Assembly: GCA_021791615.1 (NCBI GenBank)
Contig: JAJYWG010000076.1
Location: 1 to 9,495, forward strand
DNA length: 9,495 bases
From: Actinomycetes bacterium
GTDB taxonomy: Bacteria; Actinomycetota; Acidimicrobiia; Acidimicrobiales; RAAP-2
Direction of reading: 5' to 3'
Positions 6,146 through 9,495 of the stretch are shown here, piece after piece. The notes under the pieces are model-generated. The model saw only the letters and a list, made by a program, of their open reading frames with translations, was not told the DNA's origin and did no database searches. Each line of letters opens with the position of its first letter. The first letter of the stretch is position 1. The position numbers were made by a program, and so were the translations under genes.

Positions 6146-7132
6146 GTGCTCCGCACGGCACTGACCGAGCGTCTCGGTGTGGCGCTGCCCATCATTGGCG
6201 CGCCGATGGGAGGGATCGCACATGGTGGGCTGGCGCGAGCGGTCACCGAGGGCGGTGGGCTCGGGATGCTCGGCGTCGGGAGCAGCGACGGTGTGGAGCT
6301 GATCGATCGGGAGGCACCCGTCGCGAGTGCGGGGGGACGCCTGCCATTCGGGATCGGGCTCATGGCGTGGAGGCTCGACCACCACCCCGAACTGCTCGAG
6401 CACACCGTTGCCGTCCGACCGACGCTGGTGTCGGTCTCCTTCGGTTCGCCCGAGCCCTACATCAGAGCGCTGCACGACGCCGGCATCGTCGTGGCATCGC
6501 AGGTCCACGACACGGTGAGCGCCATCGCTGCGGTCGATGCCGGCGTCGACATCATTGTCGCCCAGGGGACCGACGCAGGCGGCCACACCGGAACGGTGGG
6601 GACGCTGCCGCTGCTCCAGATCGTCCTCGGCGCCGTCGACGTGCCGGTGGTCGCCGCCGGTGGGATCGCGACGGCGCGCGGCCTCGCGGCAGTGCTCGCC
6701 GCGGGAGCGGCCGGCGCCTGGGTCGGCACCTGCCTGCTCGCTTGTCCGGAGGCAGCAACGAGTGCTGTGGCCCGGGAGAAGGTCCTGGCGTCAGGAGAGA
6801 CCGACACGATCTTGACCCGGGTGTTCGACGTGGCTCAGGGTCTTCCCTGGCCCGAGACGTTCGCCGGACGAGCGCTGCGCAATCGGTTCACCGATCGCTG
6901 GCACGGTCGTGAACCTGCGCTGGCAGCCGATGCTGGCGCGCGGCGCCAGCTCACCGAGGCTCGCAGGGCCGGCGACTACGAGACCGCGTACGTCTACGCT
7001 GGCCAGGCGGTGGGGCTCGTCCGTCAGTCGCGCCCCGCGGCGGAGGTGGTCCGGTCGCTCGGCGAGGGCGCCGAGTCCGTCTTGGTCGAACGGCTGGAAG
7101 CGGTCCTCGGTGACGGAGACAAGCGAGGTTGA
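6146..7132 (+). CDS. Nitronate monooxygenase / 2-nitropropane dioxygenase-family FMN flavoprotein
   Basis: Enzymes of this family use FMN to oxidise alkyl nitronates with O2; close relatives include enoyl-ACP reductase FabK and other TIM-barrel flavoproteins, so the exact substrate is uncertain. The N-terminus has the usual PIIGAPMGGIAHGGLARAVT strand-loop; GMLGVGSS follows; the motif AQGTDAGGHTG contains the expected catalytic His147; and VPVVAAGGIATARGLAAVLAAGA is the phosphate-binding part of the FMN site, followed by GAWVGTCLLACPEA. At 328 aa it is of normal length. Start GTG 6146 is supported by GGAGGTG at 6134-6140, five bases upstream. No promoter is evident in the 117-base gap after the regulator gene, so co-transcription with it is likely. 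It faces the convergent peroxiredoxin gene 39 bases beyond its stop. It may detoxify nitronates or act as a general redox flavoenzyme. Confidence 0.88.
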   Translation: MLRTALTERLGVALPIIGAPMGGIAHGGLARAVTEGGGLGMLGVGSSDGVELIDREAPVASAGGRLPFGIGLMAWRLDHHPELLEHTVAVRPTLVSVSFGSPEPYIRALHDAGIVVASQVHDTVSAIAAVDAGVDIIVAQGTDAGGHTGTVGTLPLLQIVLGAVDVPVVAAGGIATARGLAAVLAAGAAGAWVGTCLLACPEAATSAVAREKVLASGETDTILTRVFDVAQGLPWPETFAGRALRNRFTDRWHGREPALAADAGARRQLTEARRAGDYETAYVYAGQAVGLVRQSRPAAEVVRSLGEGAESVLVERLEAVLGDGDKRG

Positions 7133-7171
7133 GCCACGCCGCCTGAGCTGGCGCGTCTGGTCGTACAGCTC

Positions 7172-7813
7172 TCAGGGCTCGGACGTGGGCTGGGGGGTTA
7201 GGCGCAAGTATGGCTTCAGGGTGCGGAAGCCCTTCGGGAAGCGCTCCCTCGCCTCGTCGTCGGACAAGGCAGGCGAGATGATGACCTCGTCGCCGTCGCG
7301 CCAGTTGACCGGCGTCGACACCGCGTGCTCGCTGCTCAGCTGGAGGGCGTCGATCACCCGGAGGATCTCGTCCACGTTGCGCCCCACATTGGCCGGGTAG
7401 GTGAGGGTGAGCTTCACCTTCTTGTCTGGGCCGACCACGAACACGGTGCGCACCGTGGCGGTCTCGATCGCGTTCGGGTGGATCATGCCGTACAGATCGG
7501 CCACGGTGTGGTCCTCGTCGCCGACGAGCGGGTAGTTGAGCCCGGTGCCCTGGGTCTCGGCAATGTCGTCCGACCAGCGCCGGTGAGAGTCCACCGGATC
7601 GACACTCACCCCGATGAGCTTCACGCCGCGCTTGGCGAAGTCGCCCTCGCGTCGAGCGAACTCACCGAGCTCAGTGGTGCACACCGGCGTGAAGTCGGCC
7701 GGATGGGAGAACAGCAGCCCCCAGCCGTCACCCAGGTACTCGTGCAGGCCGATGCGCCCCGCGGTCGTCTCGGCGGTGAAATCGGGGGCGGTGTCGCCCA
7801 ACTGGATTGCCAT
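7172..7813 (-). CDS. 1-Cys peroxiredoxin (Prx6 type)
   Basis: The 213-aa product reduces H2O2, organic peroxides or peroxynitrite through one peroxidatic cysteine. The active-site block is HPADFTPVCTTELGEF with Cys45 and the Pro and Thr of the PxxxTxxC motif. It is the only cysteine in the protein, so there is no resolving Cys and an external thiol or other reductant is needed. SVDPVDSHRRW, YPLVGDEDHTVADLYGMIHP and the Arg in ATVRTVFVVGPD are typical. The long C-terminal extension with ALQLSSEHAVSTPVNWRDGDEVIISPALSDDEARERFPKGF (split here only for naming) is diagnostic of the Prx6 branch as opposed to AhpC. ATG 7813 is chosen because GAGGAGG lies four bases upstream; a TTG at 7831 falls before that ribosome site. 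The gene runs toward the NMO gene and away from the zinc-ribbon gene at 7962, with which it shares a 148-base upstream region. Confidence 0.95.
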   Translation of the reverse strand: MAIQLGDTAPDFTAETTAGRIGLHEYLGDGWGLLFSHPADFTPVCTTELGEFARREGDFAKRGVKLIGVSVDPVDSHRRWSDDIAETQGTGLNYPLVGDEDHTVADLYGMIHPNAIETATVRTVFVVGPDKKVKLTLTYPANVGRNVDEILRVIDALQLSSEHAVSTPVNWRDGDEVIISPALSDDEARERFPKGFRTLKPYLRLTPQPTSEP

Positions 7814-7845
7814 CGGTCCTCCTCGACTCAATTTTCTACTCTAAG

Positions 7846-7877
7846 CTAGTATATCGTCCGATGGGCCACATTGTCGA
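7846..7877 (-). promoter_or_regulatory. Promoter of the peroxiredoxin gene, with TATACTAG core
   Basis: Read on the minus strand, TCGACA (plus 7872-7877) and TATACT (plus 7848-7853) lie 18 bases apart, a good sigma-70/SigA-like -35/-10 pair and the clearest of the four. The -10 continues as TATACTAG (7846-7853), matching the core before the regulator, the CPCC gene and aceE. It overlaps a CTA-AGC-TAG dyad (7841-7849). A protein binding that dyad would cover the downstream edge of the -10. The start codon is about 33 bases downstream. Confidence 0.6.
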
Positions 7878-7961
7878 CCTAACAAGTCGGCTTTTCAGGT
7901 GCCGTGGGTCGGCTTCGGTCATGGGTGCCACGGCCGGCCATCGATGAAAAGAGGTGTGTCG

Positions 7962-8123
7962 ATGGATGCTGACGACACGGAGCATGCGAGGGGTGGGGAT
8001 CCGGCATGCTGGGCGCACCTGGTCTGCCCCGAATGCGGGGCGGTCGAGACCGAGGGGCATCGTGAAGGCTGCCGTTTCGAGCACCCGGATGGACTCGGTT
8101 CCGGGCCGACCGCCCGGGACTGA
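7962..8123 (+). CDS. Small 53-aa zinc-ribbon-like protein, unknown function
   Basis: ATG 7962 has GAGGTG five bases upstream (7951-7956) and the frame ends at TGA 8121-8123. The frame is open upstream to 7899, but the ribosome site selects 7962. The protein holds CWAHLVCPECGAVETEGHREGC: the knuckle Cys22-Pro-Glu-Cys25-Gly followed by His33 and Cys37, a CxxC-N7-HxxxC pattern suited to one Zn(II), with Cys16, His19 and His41 nearby. The N-terminus is acidic and the tail polar; there is no signal peptide. Its stop is 20 bases from the stop of the convergent reductase gene, and it diverges from the peroxiredoxin gene. I cannot assign a family. It could be a small metal-binding or redox accessory protein; a shadow frame is unlikely given the ribosome site and the organised metal-ligand spacing. 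Confidence 0.65.
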   Translation: MDADDTEHARGGDPACWAHLVCPECGAVETEGHREGCRFEHPDGLGSGPTARD

Positions 8124-8143
8124 GGAGACGGACCGCACACCCG

Positions 8144-9382
8144 TCATGTACCCGGCGACCCGGCCAGCTCCGCGAGGTTGATGTCGGGATCGGCCAAGCG
8201 CGACACATCGACCGGCCGGCCGGCCTGGAGCAGCGCCTCGATGTCGTCGCCTGCGTCCCAGACGTTCGCGTTCATCGCCGCGTCTACCTTTCCGCTGCGG
8301 AGCCAGAAGCACACGAACCTCCCGCTTGCGGCGTCGCCTCGGAAGACGACCTCGTCGAAGGTTGGCGCCCAGCCGCGATACTCCATGCCCAGGTCGTACT
8401 GGTCGGAGAAGAAGTACGGGGTGCGGTCGTAGACCACCTCGTGGCCGAGCATGGCCCGAGCGGCAGCCGGACCCTGATTGAGGGCCGCCGACCAGTGCTC
8501 GAGGCGGATCCGGCGGCCGTAGCGGGGGTGGTAGACGTTGGCGACGTCCCCAGCGGCGAAGATCCCGGGTGCACTCGCCTGCAGGTGCTCGTCGACGAGT
8601 ACGCCGTTGTCGACCGACAGTCCGGCGGCCTCGGCCAGCTCGGCTCTCGGCGTGACCCCGACCCCGACGACGACGACGCTAGCCGGCAAGACGGTGCCGT
8701 CAGAGAGCCGGACCGCGTCTACGGACCCGGACCCGACGATGGCTTCGACTCCGACGCCCAAGTGCAGGTCGACCCCGTGCGCTGCGTGCAGGTCGCGGTA
8801 GACGGCCCCGACCTCGGGGCCGAGGACGCGTTCCAAGGGGAGGGCGGCAAGCTCGACCATCGCCACGCTGGCGCCGAGTTGGCGGGCCGACGCCGCCACC
8901 TCCGCACCGATCCACCCGGCCCCGACCACCACCACCTGTGCCGAGGGACCGATCGACTGGCGGAGCACGTCGGCATCCTCGACGCTACGCAGGTAGAGCA
9001 CCCCGGGAAGATCGCTGCCCGGGACCGAGATCCGCCGCGGGGATGCGCCGGTGGCGAGCAGCAGCCGGTCATAGCCCATCACCTCGCCCGACGAGAGCGT
9101 GACGGAATGCTTGGACGGGTCGATGGCACTGACCAGGCTCGAGGTGCGCAGCTCGATATCGTGCTCGTCGTAGAACCCGGCGGGATGGACCGCGGCGGCG
9201 TCGAAGTCCTTCTCCCCTCGCAGGTACTCCTTGGACAGCGGGGGGCGCTCGTAGGGGCGGCTCGCCTCCTCCCCGATCAGCACCACCCGTCCGTCGAAGC
9301 CCTCGGTCCGTAGGGTCTCGGCCGCCTTGGCGCCAGCGAGGCTCGCCCCGACGATCACGAAGCTCTGCATGGCTTGTGACAT
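8144..9382 (-). CDS. FAD/NAD(P)-dependent ferredoxin (or rubredoxin) reductase, BphA4-like
   Basis: The 412-aa flavoprotein moves electrons from NAD(P)H through FAD to a small iron-sulfur or related carrier. The N-terminal FAD Rossmann motif is IVGASLAGAKAAETLR (Gly12-Gly17), followed by RPYERPPLSKEYLRG. A second Rossmann motif VVVVGAGWIGAEVA around Gly154 binds NAD(P)H, and LLLATGASPR and FAAGDVAN (Asp279) complete the FAD site. The C-terminal part from about residue 320 (FFSDQYDLGMEYRGW...VCFWLRSGKVDAAMNANVWD) is the reductase C-terminal domain of the oxygenase-coupled ferredoxin reductase and AIF-like group. There is no CxxC, so it is neither thioredoxin reductase nor a lipoamide dehydrogenase. 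ATG 9382 is preferred over the in-frame ATG 9370 because AAGGAGG lies four bases before it (9387-9393). No ferredoxin or oxygenase gene is in the window, so the partner is unknown; the TANACTAG core is absent upstream. Confidence 0.93.
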   Translation of the reverse strand: MSQAMQSFVIVGASLAGAKAAETLRTEGFDGRVVLIGEEASRPYERPPLSKEYLRGEKDFDAAAVHPAGFYDEHDIELRTSSLVSAIDPSKHSVTLSSGEVMGYDRLLLATGASPRRISVPGSDLPGVLYLRSVEDADVLRQSIGPSAQVVVVGAGWIGAEVAASARQLGASVAMVELAALPLERVLGPEVGAVYRDLHAAHGVDLHLGVGVEAIVGSGSVDAVRLSDGTVLPASVVVVGVGVTPRAELAEAAGLSVDNGVLVDEHLQASAPGIFAAGDVANVYHPRYGRRIRLEHWSAALNQGPAAARAMLGHEVVYDRTPYFFSDQYDLGMEYRGWAPTFDEVVFRGDAASGRFVCFWLRSGKVDAAMNANVWDAGDDIEALLQAGRPVDVSRLADPDINLAELAGSPGT

Positions 9383-9495
9383 GGTTCCTCCTTCTCAACC
9401 CAGCTTGCGTCTATCTGTCACCGGCGCGCCACCGCGGTCGTCCACCGGCATCGCCCGGTACCTGGCGTCAACGCGCGTGGGGTCTTTTCCTCCCG
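9383..9495 (-). promoter_or_regulatory. Upstream region of the ferredoxin reductase gene
   Basis: Apart from the ribosome site AAGGAGG at 9387-9393, I see no clear promoter. On the minus strand TTGACG (plus 9464-9469) resembles a -35 but has no matching -10 at the right distance. No gene on either strand is supported before the window ends. Confidence 0.3.

Noticed and set aside
7133..7171. Possible bidirectional terminator between the convergent NMO and peroxiredoxin genes
   Set aside because: Only a four-pair CGCC/GGCG stem could be drawn and there is no T run on either side.
8441..9313. 290-codon plus-strand frame opposite the ferredoxin reductase gene
   Set aside because: Antisense to a clear two-dinucleotide-site flavoprotein; the product is low-complexity.

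Overview
The window reads as chromosomal DNA from a high-GC Gram-positive bacterium, most likely an actinobacterium, possibly of the Acidimicrobiia type. This rests on the strong G/C bias at third codon positions, a homodimeric AceE-type pyruvate dehydrogenase E1, the long actinobacterial form of transaldolase, a RipA-like NlpC/P60 peptidase tail, and GTG starts. The lineage is inferred from protein character, not from a search. No rRNA, tRNA, CRISPR array, insertion sequence or phage gene was seen.

Layout. (1) 1-350: C-terminal end of an NlpC/P60 cell-wall peptidase; its catalytic Cys lies just outside the window. (2) 351-606: a noncoding stretch with small dyads and the aceE promoter. (3) 607-3291: complete aceE. 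(4) 3394-5231, plus strand: a probable operon of a 53-aa protein with a CPCC cluster, transaldolase (tal), and an unrecognised 172-aa protein with a CFGCC cluster. (5) 5354-7132, plus strand: a SufR-like winged-helix regulator with three C-terminal cysteines, followed by a nitronate monooxygenase-type flavoenzyme. (6) 7172-7813, minus strand: a 1-Cys (Prx6-type) peroxiredoxin. (7) 7962-8123, plus strand: a 53-aa zinc-ribbon-like protein, divergent from the peroxiredoxin gene. (8) 8144-9382, minus strand: a BphA4-like FAD/NAD ferredoxin reductase. (9) 9383-9495: the upstream region of the reductase gene, with no recognisable gene.

How the parts may work together. The most striking point is noncoding. 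Four of the five spaces that precede a gene or operon start (aceE, the CPCC/tal operon, the regulator, the peroxiredoxin) carry the same core, TANACTAG, lying 20-55 bases upstream of the start and mostly within a CTA-N3-TAG dyad. The tetranucleotide CTAG is otherwise almost absent from the window. The core could be a shared -10 element, an operator of the Cys-bearing regulator encoded in the middle of the cluster, or an operator overlapping the -10. If it is an operator, the window would be one local regulon joining central carbon flux (pyruvate oxidation, non-oxidative pentose phosphate pathway) with peroxide and flavin redox chemistry and small Cys-rich proteins, under a possibly Fe-S or thiol-sensing repressor. 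That reading is inference; the repeated motif and the cysteine patterns are directly visible.
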